Source of the DNA: Cytidiella melzeri
Taxonomy: Eukaryota; Basidiomycota; Agaricomycetes; Polyporales; Irpicaceae
Assembly (NCBI GenBank): GCA_022592445.1
Contig: JABYQR010000552.1
Coordinates: 1 to 20,722, forward strand
Direction: 5' to 3'
DNA: 20,722 nucleotides
The position numbers and the translations under genes are program-made. Below the pieces are notes generated by a model. The model saw nothing but the letters and a program-made list of their open reading frames with translations. It was not told where the DNA came from and made no database searches. Positions 7,719-16,320 of this stretch are shown piece after piece (position 1 is the first letter of the stretch; each line of letters starts with the position of its first letter).

Positions 7719-8272
7719 GCTCAGTCATTGGTTGGGGCGTCGGAATATCTGTCAAAGGGGTACTCGGGGTCAAAAGGGTCTGATTGTTTCCTTTTCTCAT
7801 GACCTTCCCTATCATAGGGTCGGAAGATGGGTCGATGTGGATCTGGGGCTGAAGAGTTGTCGTCGTCATGGGTAGTGAATGGTGTAAATGGCCTTTGTTC
7901 TCTTTCAGTCCCTGGTGCTTGGGTACTTTCGGGTTGTATTGCTTCTTGAGGGGTACTCATTGTTGTCTTTGGTGCTACTGCGAGTTCTTCTAACAATAGT
8001 GGTGGTTTGTTACTAGCAGATGGTACTTCTGCTCGTCTCTTGTCGCGTCTTCTGGCTTCTCGCAAGTGTCGTTCAACTTGGGCAATGTCCACAACTTCAA
8101 AGTCTGGGTGTGGCGGTGTTACTGTTTGGTTTGCTAGTTCACGATTGGGACAAATGTCAGCTGTGCAATGTTCCCACTCGTTGTCTTGGTCAAGATAGAC
8201 GTCTCGTTTCTTCTTGTAAAAAAGGTGCGGCTTTCCGTAGCAGGGGAGGGATGTTTCAGCTCCCACTGTCAT
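7719..8272 (-). pseudogene. gag: Gypsy1 Gag N-terminus, ended by a premature TGA
   Basis: ATG at 8270-8272 (MTVGAETSLPCYGKPHLFYK) opens a frame that is the same as the capsid segment to the left. The two are separated only by an in-frame TGA at 7719-7721 (...SDAPTND*APPESEW). Sense codons (PYPGWEAAIRYIRHQKH) precede the ATG up to a stop near 8324, so the true start may be further upstream in an intact copy. The protein is hydrophilic, with an Arg/Lys-rich helix (VERHLREARRRDKRR) and a Pro/Asp/Arg-rich tail; no membrane segment. Such N-terminal extensions are usual in basidiomycete gypsy Gag. Confidence 0.7.
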
Positions 8273-8610
8273 ATGCTTCTGATGTCTGATGTATCTAATT
8301 GCTGCTTCCCATCCAGGGTAAGGCTAGCGAGGATGACAAGGGATTGCAGCAAGACCGCAGTCGTTGCCAATCAAGTTGTTCTTCTTGGTGCGCGGGATAG
8401 ACCCAGAAGAGTCTATCCAAATGTTAAGGCCGACTATCGTCAAGAGACAAGTTGTCACGTCAGAACCCCTTGGTGTAGCTACACTCAAGGTCTGATGATG
8501 GTCTAGGCCGCGCGGTTGCTGTCAAGCACAGTGGCAGACAGATGATGGTTCGATAGAAGGAATATTGATACGAAGTGGATAGACTGAGGTTCTAGCCCCA
8601 TGTCTAACGG

Positions 8611-8619
8611 CTATTTATA
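8611..8619 (-). promoter_or_regulatory. TATA box of the gypsy1 LTR
   Basis: TATAAATAG on the minus strand, about 515 bp into the LTR and about 340 bp upstream of the gag ATG, in the right place to drive the full-length RNA. Confidence 0.5.
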
Positions 8620-8816
8620 CATGTTGACCTAACTACTTTTGGACCAGTCCGAGGTAGTGGTAGCAAATTGGAGAAACAGAAAGGAAGAACAATGCACAGA
8701 GAACAGCCACTACTCTGGAAAGCCAATGAGAGAAAAGACCGTCAAGGTGCGGAAACAAGGAACAATAGAAAGGTGAAACACGAGGCAGGAATCAATAGAG
8801 AAGGGGTTGAACCCAA

Positions 8817-8872
8817 AACAGGGGATAGACGGAGTTGGATCCGAAACAGGGGATAGACGGGGTTGGACCCGA
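8817..8872. repeat. 28-bp tandem repeat in the gypsy1 LTR
   Basis: Two adjoining 28-bp units, 8817-8844 and 8845-8872 (plus strand AACAGGGGATAGACGG, R, GTTGGA, Y, CCGA), differ at two positions. A degenerate partial third unit lies just before (GGGGTTGAACCCA, about 8803-8816). Such arrays in the U3 part of an LTR can act as enhancer modules; that role is inferred only. Confidence 0.7.
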
Positions 8873-9139
8873 TGGAGTGGTAACGGAGGTATGGAAAGGC
8901 CGAGGGTTGAACCAAAGCAATGGTAACCAATCAGAGTTAGGTCCGAGGTTTGAATGGACATCAGAAGGCAACTGATAACATAATAGTCCGTGTTGAACGG
9001 AGGTGATGTGGATCAGGGAATGATGGAGGAAAGGCGAGTTGGATCGTCAAGGTAATTGTAAAAGAAGATAACTGGTTATTAAGGTAATCGAAGAAGTAAA
9101 GGAAAATAATAGGGTGTGAAGACCGTTCGTAACACGTAG

Positions 9140-9587
9140 GGGTGGTCTATGGTCCTACTGCCTGTTTATTTGTGTGATTTACAAGAATTATGGTGTTGTT
9201 GTGTTTCTGGTCGTTGTAGGTGTTGATGACAATGATGTGTCCCACTGGTGTGTGTAGCTGTATGGCAACTGCGTCTGGCGTGTTGAGTTCCAGTTGTTCC
9301 CAGGAGTCTGTGCTTAAGTGGGTGCTGACAAAAGTTATTGTGCACATTGAATGTCCTCTCTCTTTCCAGTCGTGATGTTTGGTAGGATACACAACTCTCC
9401 ATGCTTGGGAGGCGGAGGTAAGAGTACAGCCTGGTTGTATATAGGGTTCCCGTAGCACCATGATGTCACAGTTGTTAGCTGAGATTAAGTGGAGAAAAGC
9501 CTGCTGTGCAATGTTGGACTTAGCAAGATTTATTTGCCATATGCGGAGGGTGTCCGCTGTGTGCTGTTGTTTCGTTGCGTTAATCAT
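9140..9587 (-). pseudogene. LINE ORF2, N-terminal AP endonuclease fragment
   Basis: ATG at 9587 (MINATKQQHTADTLRIWQIN). Endonuclease/exonuclease/phosphatase-fold motifs in Tad order: QINLAKSNIAQQAFL (Asn of the metal site), CDIMVLREPYIQPG (catalytic Glu), TTFVSTHLS-like strand (TITFVSTHLSTDSW), and GHIIVINTYNDQKHNN. It would nick target DNA to prime reverse transcription. A TAG at 9147 ends the frame as ...KQAVGP*; this may be a former Trp codon. The gypsy1 LTR then interrupts, so about half the endonuclease and all of the RT are missing. It begins 150 bp after the ORF1 stop. Confidence 0.8.
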
Positions 9588-9737
9588 GAGGGTTGGACTG
9601 GGATGCTATTACTTCCTGTGACGGGGGGCCAAGAGAGGTTTGAGTAAACACGGGGAGTTGAGGAGTGTGGCTTGCTTGCGCTCATGAGTTCTGAAAGGGG
9701 AGCATAGTTTGGGTGTATCGAGATGGCTGTTGCAAAC
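9588..9737 (-). other. LINE ORF1-ORF2 spacer
   Basis: 150 bp between the ORF1 stop and the ORF2 ATG. No coding frame continues through it with LINE similarity and no hairpin stands out. ORF2 expression would need reinitiation or readthrough. Confidence 0.4.
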
Positions 9738-11190
9738 TTATCTGTCTTGTTCCCGATTGCTGGCTCCTCCCCCTCTTGGTGGTAACCTCTGTCCATTTGT
9801 TCCTGAGGCCCGCTGGTATAAGTTCCTTGTCGTATGGTTTGTCTGACCATTGGAATGGCAAGTTGTGTCTCGCTCTCTCTCTGTGTTGTGTTTCCTGCAT
9901 GCAAGTTCTCTGGCTGTTGCCTGTAGCGCGAGTGTTGTCAACTGTCTCCCAGCGCTGGTTGGGTCTGATGCAACCGGGAAGAAACGGTACTTAGCTTCGG
10001 GTATCCTGGCAAGTAGCTCGGCTCCCTTTGCCAGGAATGTGGGGCAGTTTGATCCCATGTGCCGTGTCCGATCTGGTCGCAGTTTGAGCATCGGTACTTT
10101 GTTCGGTCTGTAGCGGTGCATTTCCTCGTGTTGTGTGTGATGTTTCCGCAGTTTCCGCAAGTGTTGTGGATTGCCTTGCAATCTGTTGCTACGTGTTGTT
10201 TTCCGATGCCCTGACACTTGAGGCACCGCCTGCGTTCCGGTAAGTTTTTTCTTGCTCCGAGTGACTTACCGCATATGGTGATGCCCTCTCTCATGATTCT
10301 GTTTGCTGCCTCCAGCGTGGTGATCTGTAGCAAAATGAGTGCAGTTTGCTGTTGCACAATGTGGCACTCCGGTAGGTTGATCCATCGCGCTTCTGAGATT
10401 GTGCCTGCTGCCAGTTCATTCTGGTCCTCAAGTTGCCTGAGCGCATTGTGATCTTGGGCTGCGAAGTGAATGGGGGTGAAATCTATCAGTACATGGTAGG
10501 TCCGGGTTTTGAACGTCACCTGTTCTTCTCCTCTGAAGTGTCCTAAGAAACTGTGTCGCCTCTCTGGGTTGCTGGCCTATTTTGCGCTCTCCGCGGTGTT
10601 CATTTTGTATAGTAGTCCTCTGTTAGCCATTTGGCGCACTCCCTTGAACTTGACGGTGTCAGGTGCCTTCATGAGTTGTAGGGCTAGGTTGGCCTTCTTT
10701 AACAGGATTTCTTCCGTCAACAGTTCCTCATTGTCTTTGGAGGAGTATCCGTCAACTATGATCTGCCAGTTTTGGGTCTCTGCGCAGGCAATGGTACTGG
10801 CATGAGCTGTGGGGAGTGTGTTGCCGTTAGCCAGAGCTGCCACTTGCGCGTAAGAAGCCGTTGCTGCTTGAGTCCTGAGCTGAGTAGTACGTTCTGAGAG
10901 AGACTTAGATGCCTGAGCAATGTTTGTGATCCCCGTCACCAGTTCTCCTTGCTTATCCTTCAGCGAGGTTGCAGTGCTGGCTACCTTGTCTGTTGCACTC
11001 GCAAGTTTGCTTGTGCTTTTGTCAATGCAATGGATGGCCCGCTCAAGGTTGTAAAGGTAAGGCCCCCGCTTCTCCTGCCCTTGCCGCCGCCGCTGGTCCT
11101 AGTGGCCTCTAGCTTGATGTCCTTATGCCACCTCTGTGACCTGAGCTACGTTGTCCTCAAGTTGCACGCCCTCCTTCCCTGTGTCCTCCC
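9738..11190 (-). pseudogene. LINE ORF1, Gag-like protein with three CCHC zinc knuckles
   Basis: The N-terminal part (about 11190-10860) is a predicted helical/coiled segment (EDNVAQVTEVA, STSKLASATDKVASTATSL) broken by two small indels near 11120 and 11055. From 10860 to 10050 the frame is readable: QNWQIIVDGYSSKDNEELL, a TAG at about 10577-10579 (ESAK*ASNPERR, probably once Trp), TYHVLIDFTPIHF and ARWINLPE. The knuckles are CLKCQGIGKQHVATDC, CGNCGNITHNTRKC and CSNCDQIGHGTW. Near 10050 one base is lost and the neighbouring frame continues SNCPTFLAKGAELLARIPEA, the usual Tad ORF1 tail, to a stop at 9738. ORF1 coats the element RNA. Confidence 0.8.
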
Positions 11191-11215
11191 CTTCCCGTCT
11201 TCAACGTTGGCGACA

Positions 11216-11220
11216 GCGTT
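11216..11220. repeat. Target site duplication GCGTT, left copy
   Basis: GCGTT immediately before TGTCATGG; the identical right copy is at 11910-11914, immediately after GTGACA. Confidence 0.85.
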
Positions 11221-11909
11221 TGTCATGGATGGCCTGACTAGCCCTTAATTTTCGCAATTTACCTCTTGTTTTTATCTGTAAAACTCCGGGCTACAACCTA
11301 GTTTCAATTCTCTCTGCATAAACTCCTTTGCACGTCTATTAAGCGCCCGTATCACGTGGCTTAGACGCTCCACACGGTCACATTACTTGCTACTACGTCA
11401 CACTGGCATGTGACTTAGCTTAAGTAAGCCCACATGGCTCCAGACACATGGCTCAGCCCATAGCTAGGGTTTGATGTCATAAATGACGTCCACATGGACT
11501 CCTTATTGTTCTTTCCCTATTGTTCTCTTTATGGAAGGATGTTCTCACAGGTGTGGGAATGGAATACAATAGTTGGTCCCCTTTTAGATAGATTCTCTCA
11601 CGAGTAGAGTTCTTGGCAAGGTCTAGACAATAGCTATTGTTCTCCTTTAGGTAGTTCTTTTGTTCTTCGTTCACACGGCTTCTTGCAAAGCCTGCCCTCA
11701 ACATGGTCTGTGTGCAGGTCCCTGAAGTCTATATAAGCAGCTACATGTACGCTCCTAGCCCCCATCTCGACCTCTTGGTCTTTACTGGGCTAGATATCTG
11801 TATAAGGTTTATAGCTGGTGAGAGCATTGTGCTATACGCCTGCCACCACCTCGTCGTCGTCTTCCACTCCGTGTCCCTAATTGCTGCGTCGAGCTCCGTC
11901 TCCGTGACA
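11221..11909 (+). repeat. Solo LTR of the gypsy3 family (689 bp)
   Basis: Starts TGTCATGGATGGCC and ends CTCCGTGACA. It aligns over its full length with the gypsy3 5' LTR at 18893-19649, differing by scattered substitutions and one 67-bp segment. It is flanked by the perfect 5-bp duplication GCGTT (11216-11220 and 11910-11914), the mark of a complete integration followed by LTR-LTR recombination. Orientation is plus, from the TATA box at 11730-11737. Confidence 0.92.
11730..11737 (+). promoter_or_regulatory. TATA box of the solo LTR
   Basis: TATATAAG about 510 bp into the LTR; the sister LTR has TATATATA at the matching place (19401-19408). It could drive transcription rightward into the plus-strand coding remnant. 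Confidence 0.5.
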
Positions 11910-11914
11910 GCGTT
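11910..11914. repeat. Target site duplication GCGTT, right copy
   Basis: Directly follows the solo LTR end and matches 11216-11220, showing that the flanking sequence was one continuous locus before insertion. Confidence 0.85.
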
Positions 11915-12193
11915 GAGGAGCTGCCAGGCCAACATGCTGAACTTTCTGGCGGAGCTCCTCCCCCACCCGCTGCTGGCTGCGTCACCAACTGCGTGGTACT
12001 TAAACAGTACCTCTCCGCCCTTGAGACCAAATTTGGTGCAGTGCTGGGTCACATTACCATTGGAAACACCCGGATGATGGCTTTGCGCAGCACTGCGGCG
12101 CAATACAAGGTAAAGATCCTGGCCGCGCGGCGGGAGCTGGACACTGTCATCGCCGAGGAGGCTGCTCTATTTGCTGGCCCACCGCTTTTGTAG
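11910..12193 (+). pseudogene. 3' end of an unidentified plus-strand coding region
   Basis: The open frame runs from the solo LTR junction to TAG at 12191-12193. It reads EELPGQHAELSGGAPPPPAA, then a helical stretch (CVVLKQYLSALETKFGAVLG, RMMALRSTAAQYKVKILAAR, ELDTVIAEEAALFAGPPLL). With the solo LTR and one GCGTT removed, the frame continues leftward as VFNVGDSVEE and CPPLP to about 11150, where it overlaps the supposed 5' end of the LINE. Composition and helical pattern favour real coding on the plus strand; minus-strand frames here look meaningless. It may be the tail of a host gene disrupted by the LINE and by the LTR. I do not recognise the protein. Confidence 0.4.
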
Positions 12194-12631
12194 GAGTCTT
12201 GTGGGTTGTCACCGGTGCCGTCTGTTTGTCCTTGTTGCCTTTGTATCTCATTTGTAAACTATCCATATAGTCCCTAATGCCTAATTGTTTTTGCCGCTTT
12301 TTTTTACTTAATGAGTGAAGTAAGAAAAGAGAGAAAACAGAAGAGAAAAAACGAATAAATATAAATCCAAGACTTAGGTGTGAGGCGCATGTGTATTTCT
12401 CCCCCCAACCAACAAATTTGCCCTGTTCTCAGGGTGCAGTCGTTGGATATATGTAAAAAAATGTTAACGCAGCGACTCTCAGTAAGTCATCATGGACCGC
12501 GTTGTCCCACATGGCAGGACGCAAAAATAGTAGTCCGTAAAATATGATGAAAAGTAGTTGTCGCAAAGCCAAGTGGAGAAAAAAAGAAAAATATGATATA
12601 ATGATACAACTCATCGTAGAGTGTTTTGCAC
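12194..12631. other. Non-coding AT-rich stretch; possible 3' LTR of gypsy2
   Basis: No supported gene. It holds A-rich and T-rich runs (12298-12350, 12575-12610). A segment from TGTAAACTATCC (12253) to ATGATACA (12608) has TG...CA ends and lies where the 3' LTR of minus-strand gypsy2 is expected, right after the integrase stop. The polypurine tract is weak and the partner LTR is not in the window, so the assignment is tentative. Confidence 0.3.
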
Positions 12632-13500
12632 CTAGGCCTCAAGTGTGTTTGCCAGCTCTTCCTTGTCCTCTGCAGTGTGAGCGTAGCCTAAAGGCTTGTC
12701 TTCCTTGTCATTGCCTTGCGACTGAGACACTTCCATCTTCTTGAGCCGTTCTAAAGTGATTTCTGCAAAGCCGTCTGGCAAGGGGATTTTGGCACGCGCC
12801 AGATATGGAATTACTCGAAATGCTGCAATTGGTTGGTCTAACACCGCTTCATCCAACTCGCAGAGGACGTAAGCTCCTCCTCGATTCCTGGCAACAATGA
12901 TAAGTGGTCTGAGATACCGGGCGCACATCTTGCGATTCAAGGCCTTCTGAATTGCTGTCTTGCAAATTAGCACAAGCAATCCTCTCCTAAAGTCAAAGTC
13001 GCAGATGGTATGCATATGCTCAAGTTCAAACTGCAGGGCTGCCTTGGTACGAGACTCCATGACCTTGTCTTGTAGCGCAACCAGATGCTCTCAATGCTTT
13101 TGTAACACAATTACCCGTCGACTGATGAGATCCTCAGTGGACAACACAGAGTCTGGCGCCGGCTGCAGGTAGGTTGCCTCAATGATGTCAAGCGGAATTA
13201 TCAGATGTGTGCCAGTGACTGCAAAGTGAGGAGAACAGCCCATCCGTTTACGCGTGGTAATTTGCTCCAACCAGAACACCAATGCAGCAACCTGAGACCA
13301 TTGACTAGCATTGCCGTCTGCCACCTTATAGAGCGCCTGACAAATGTCAAAGTGAGCTCGCTTGACTTGCCCATTTGCGTGCGAGTTGTAGCCGCTGATT
13401 CGAATATGATGGATGTGATAATGCTTGCCAAGGTATTTGACTGCATTAACAAACACACAACCGTTGTCTGAGACTATTTCCAAAAGTGCGCCCAGCAACA
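12632..13500 (-). pseudogene. pol: Gypsy2 integrase core end and C-terminal domain
   Basis: GALLEIVSDNGCVFVNAVKY carries the second catalytic Asp. HIRISGYNSHANGQVKRAHF carries Lys where the third acidic residue (Glu) belongs (codon at 13361-13363), so the DDE triad is broken. ALVFWLEQITTRKRMGCSPH and HLIIPLDIIEATYL follow. A TGA at 13091 (LQKH*EHLVALQDKV) falls where Arg is expected. The C-terminal domain is ICDFDFRRGLLVLICKTAIQ, LNRKMCARYLRPLIIVARNR, LDQPIAAFRVIPYLARAKIP, ending at 12632. No chromodomain is visible. Confidence 0.85.
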
Positions 13501-13833
13501 GAGAATGACGGTGAAGATCCATTCTCCTATTGTATTTCCAGTCTCCGAGCAAAGAGTGCAGAACTCTGGCCAATGCGAGATTGAGCAGCGCCCTTGGACC
13601 ACGTACTTAAAGCTCCCAGATGCTGGCAGGTGCATGGTGTCCATGTACACTTTTGTGAAGAGCGGCACCAGCTGTTGGACTGTCGGAGGAAGTAGTATCT
13701 TATGTTTTTGCCGCATCTGACATATATGGCAAGTTCTTATATACCACGCGATATCAGCCAAGTGAAACAGCCACCAAAAGCGCTCTGACACCATTGCGGC
13801 CGCCGCAAAAAACTCCTCCATGAGTGGCACCGT
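13474..13833 (-). pseudogene. pol: Gypsy2 integrase: HHCC finger end and start of catalytic core
   Basis: Resumes after copy B with ATHGG, and after a one-base shift FFAAAAMVSERFWW; then HLADIAWYIRTCHICQMRQK supplies the Cys pair of the finger. The core starts LFTKVYMDTMHLPASG with the first catalytic Asp, then CSISHWPEF and TIGEWIFTVILCCW. The frame ends as HFWK* at 13474, but the real reading moves one base over near 13495 (GALLEIVSDNG, next entry). Confidence 0.8.
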
Positions 13834-14244
13834 TGAAACACTGAGGTACACTCCGAAACTAATTACAACCCCAAAGACAACACTACCAACCACAAAGTGG
13901 CAATAGAAGTGTAAGGGTGTAGGAGCGCGGTAGTGCAAAAGTGTGCGAGGTGGTCTTAGAGTCCTAGTTTACCTGTGCTGCAAAGAGCGACAAGGTTTGT
14001 GATAAAGGTTTTGTTTGAATTGAGCTAGGAGGGCAAAATACCACGCGTATTGCGGGCAAAAGGGATAGTCGGCATGGTGAAAGTGAAAGAGTTTTAGCGC
14101 GGCTCAAAGAGAACGCGTGCGGGATGCCGAGGCTTGTAGTAAAGACGACGCGCGGAAAGACACGGATGGTAAACGTGGATGCAATAACGAATCTCAAACA
14201 CAAAATGCGGTCGCTAATGAAGATGAACGTGGTCGCTGTAAAAC

Positions 14245-14350
14245 ACGGGCGCAGTGAAAGTGAACGCAGTAAGCTTGATGCAGTGAAGGTGAAACACAGA
14301 CGCAATAACGCAGTAAAATAACGCAGGTAAGAAATAGACGCAGTGTAGTG
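14245..14350. repeat. Irregular ACGCAGT motif cluster in copy B
   Basis: Repeated CGCAGT/CGCAAT words on the plus strand at irregular spacing, at the same place on the 3' side of the ORF as in copy A (5366-5466). Fewer exact copies remain. Confidence 0.5.
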
Positions 14351-14424
14351 GAACCAAAAGAGTCACAAACAGAAGATGAACTATTGGAGCGCGAGACGCA
14401 GCATAAGGCTATACAAGACCGCAG

Positions 14425-14949
14425 TCAATTTGACTCGATCGACTGTTTGTGGGGGCGATAGTGCAAAGCAACACCTCCCGAGCGGCAATGCGTATTGCAA
14501 GCAAATGCGTGGCCAACGACGACGTTGGTGGAGCTCGTGACATTGAACTGTGTAAGCTCGCACTCGTGGTTCTTGCCTTCAAAATCCGGTGAAAGCCAAC
14601 AGTCTGGGTGCGACGCGCGCGGGAAATTGCAGTTGAGCGGAACGAAAGGTCCTGAGCGCAGGGGAATTGGGTGGTTGCCCTGAGTGTCGCAATAAGAGCA
14701 GTTGTCAAGCGAGTCCGCAACGGAGGCGACAGACAACACTGGCAAGGGTGATTTAGGAGTGGACCTCTCAGGAGAGATAGTAGGCGCTACTGGGGGTTCA
14801 GGCGGCAGCGTAGGCGCGGGAATGATAGAATAGCGGCGCAGGACCTCGCTGTGCGGGCGGTATGGGCAGCGGCTGTCTGGTAAGTGTGGGACTGTTGGAC
14901 AATAACGGCAAACACGAGCCAGGTTGTCAATGGTAGGTGCAGCGGACAT
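14425..14949 (-). CDS. Cys-rich 174-residue protein of repeat copy B, unknown function
   Basis: ATG at 14949, TATA box at 15097-15107 on the same strand. It is the counterpart of the copy A protein: MSAAPTIDNLARVCRYCPTV, then LPPEPPVAPT in the Pro-rich linker, SLDNCSYCDTQ, HPIPLRSGPFVPL, HPDCWLSPDFEG, HECELTQFN and GHAFACNTH. All Cys of copy A are kept except one of the CC pair (now Arg), and one new Cys appears after NTH. No stop or frameshift in 174 codons although the flanks have diverged by indels. A zinc-binding structural or nucleic-acid-binding role is only a guess from the Cys/His spacing. Confidence 0.55.
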   Translation of the reverse strand: MSAAPTIDNLARVCRYCPTVPHLPDSRCPYRPHSEVLRRYSIIPAPTLPPEPPVAPTISPERSTPKSPLPVLSVASVADSLDNCSYCDTQGNHPIPLRSGPFVPLNCNFPRASHPDCWLSPDFEGKNHECELTQFNVTSSTNVVVGHAFACNTHCRSGGVALHYRPHKQSIESN

Positions 14950-15096
14950 AAACGTAGAGAAAGACGCAATGAAGCGACACAGGAGATGCTACAGCTTTTG
15001 ACGCAAAGAGACTCCCTCAACGCGAGCGCAAAGCATAAAGAAAACTCTGAGAACTGGGGTGGGGATTGATTGATTTTCTATGCAGTACAGGCAACA

Positions 15097-15107
15097 CCTT
15101 TTATATA
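15097..15107 (-). promoter_or_regulatory. TATA box of the copy B ORF
   Basis: TATATAAAAGG on the minus strand, followed by GTGTTGC as in copy A; 148 bp upstream of the ORF start. Confidence 0.5.
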
Positions 15108-15682
15108 CCTAAGCCCCTCTTCTAAACCTTTCCTTCTTTGTCCTAAACCCAAATGCAAGAGCGAGGAAACACTGTGGCAGAGTACTTCTGTCCACAGAGG
15201 CAAAATGACCAGCAAGTCGGCGCCCGGCAGGACACAGCGTTGGTCGAAGCGGAGAAGCGGCGCGCACACTTACGCTGAAGGGGCGCCAACTGTTGCGAGC
15301 AGGTGATGAGGCGCCGTCCAAGAGTTGCACAGCGTGGCGTGATAGGAGTCTTCCTGAAACGGGGTCCACGAGTCAATTTTCTTCTATCATTGGTCCAACC
15401 CGCGTCCGAAACACTTGGTGGCTGGCCGGCCCATGCTCCGACACAAAGAGGGCATGTCTGCAAGTACGAGTCCAGTGCAAATTCTCGGCCTCGGATGTTT
15501 CCAGCGGGTTGCTGCCCCTTGCCAAGTCCTTGGATCCTCAGCGGACTCCTCGTGACCTCGGTGAACCTCCTGTGCCCGCGACGCTGGGAAAGTGGAGGGA
15601 TTTGCCACTCAGGAGGACGCGGGCCGCGCAAATGGCAGGCTGCTGCCGTGTCTCCGCGCCTAGCCGTTTTCTGGGTGTATCA

Positions 15683-16320
15683 CCATTGTGGCACTTGTGA
15701 AGTACCTTCATACGGTCGCCTGGCCATACAACTAGCTGATGCGCTCCTGTGGAATCTCGCCGGAAAAGTCACCCCCCATCCATAAAGAACAAGGTTGCAT
15801 ATGGGAGGAACACCTGCAACTCCTTTTTGCCCATGCCTTCTGGCATTTTGAGTGTCTCGTGAAAACGTTGGATAGCCTCTAACCTACCATCCACGTCCGC
15901 CGCCTTTTTAGTGCAGGGACACACCCTGTACTCCAGACCCGGTCCTGGACCATTGTCAATCGGATCATAGATGTATGCTGAAGTGGCCGAGGGAGTAGGA
16001 GTAACCAGTTGTGGGCTCAGCTCTCCGGTCAATAAATGCATGGTAAGGAAGCACGGTCCGATTGGTTTGTCGCCGTCGTCTTCCGGTACCTCTGGGTCCC
16101 CATCCTGAGGAGGTTGTTGTGCAAGACCATCTGGCACATGTTTATTGCCGGGGACGTGCACAAGCTTGAAGTGGAAAGTCATAATGGCAGTGATCCAGCA
16201 ATTTATTGACGCAGAAGGTGCTAGGTCAGGGTTCTGTAGCATACCCTTTATGTGCTGCATGTACACTTCTCAGACAAGGTTTCGTACGCCCAAGAGGTGC
16301 AATTTCAGGGCCTTGAGAGT
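15683..16320 (-). pseudogene. pol: Gypsy2 RNase H end and integrase N-terminal zinc finger
   Basis: Same frame as the RNase H segment: TLKALKLHLLGVRNLV*EVY (a TGA near 16280), IKGMLQNPDLAPSASINCWI, FHFKLVHVPGNKHVPDGLAQ, all standard for the end of gypsy RNase H. A Pro/Asp-rich linker follows, then LEAIQRFHETLKMP. TGA at 15769 breaks FFMDGG*LFRRDSTGAHQLV, which then reaches LHKCHNGATHGG, the His pair of the HHCC finger. Copy B is inserted between these two His, at 15683. Confidence 0.75.

Larger units (their letters stand above)
3105..9134 (-). mobile_element. Ty3/gypsy element 1 (gypsy1), interrupted twice
   Basis: Minus-strand element: 5' LTR 8453-9134, Gag 8272 to 6783 and 4957 to 4541, pol from 4560. 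It is interrupted by repeat copy A (4958-6783) and by the copia element, which cuts it at 3104. The rest of RT, RNase H, integrase and the 3' LTR must lie left of the window. It is itself inserted in the LINE endonuclease at 9134/9135. It carries one premature stop (7719), one clear frameshift (about 4098) and a non-canonical zinc knuckle, so it is decayed but much better kept than gypsy2. Confidence 0.85.
8453..9134 (-). repeat. 5' LTR of gypsy1 (about 682 bp)
   Basis: On the minus strand it starts TGTTACGAACGGTC (9134) and would end TTCTGACGTGACA (8453), giving TG...CA ends with similar tips (TGTTAC / TGTCAC). It holds a TATA box at 8611-8619 and no convincing protein-coding frame. The outer end is firm because LINE endonuclease coding breaks off there. 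The inner end is less sure: another TGTCA at 8522 could serve, and no tRNA-like primer site follows either candidate, which leaves self-priming possible. The partner LTR is outside the window. Confidence 0.6.
9135..11200 (-). mobile_element. Tad-like LINE (non-LTR retrotransposon), partial
   Basis: Minus strand: ORF1 (nucleic-acid-binding, three CCHC knuckles) at higher coordinates, then ORF2 starting with an APE-type endonuclease. ORF2 is cut by the gypsy1 LTR at 9134, so the RT half should lie beyond gypsy1, left of the window. The 5' end is not sharply seen; LINE-like coding can be followed to about 11190. Several stops and frameshifts mark it as dead. It is the oldest layer on the left side of the nest. 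Confidence 0.8.
13834..15683 (-). mobile_element. Repeat copy B: second copy of the ~1.83 kb Cys-rich-ORF element
   Basis: Full-length relative of copy A (4958-6783), same orientation. The plus strand starts TGAAACACTGAGG and ends TGGGTGTATCA; the tips TGAAACAC and TGATACAC (opposite strand) are near-perfect inverted repeats. Left flank is ACCGT (13829-13833), right flank ACCAT (15682-15686): a duplication with one later change. Removing the element plus one flank (1854 bp, a multiple of 3) joins the gypsy2 integrase frame. No LTRs, RT or transposase inside. Confidence 0.75.

Noticed and set aside
8710..8961. Minus-strand ORF of 83 codons in the gypsy1 LTR
   Set aside because: Its repetitive product arises from the 28-bp tandem repeat in the LTR; no family resemblance.
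11477..11704. 75-79 codon minus-strand ORF present in both LTR copies (also 19136-19375)
   Set aside because: It lies wholly inside the LTR, on the strand opposite to transcription, and its conservation is explained by the high LTR-LTR similarity; the ends differ by a frameshift.
13829..13833. The ACCGT flanks as part of the repeat element itself
   Set aside because: Removing the element with only one flank rejoins gypsy coding in both cases (lengths divisible by 3), which points to a duplicated target and not to element sequence.
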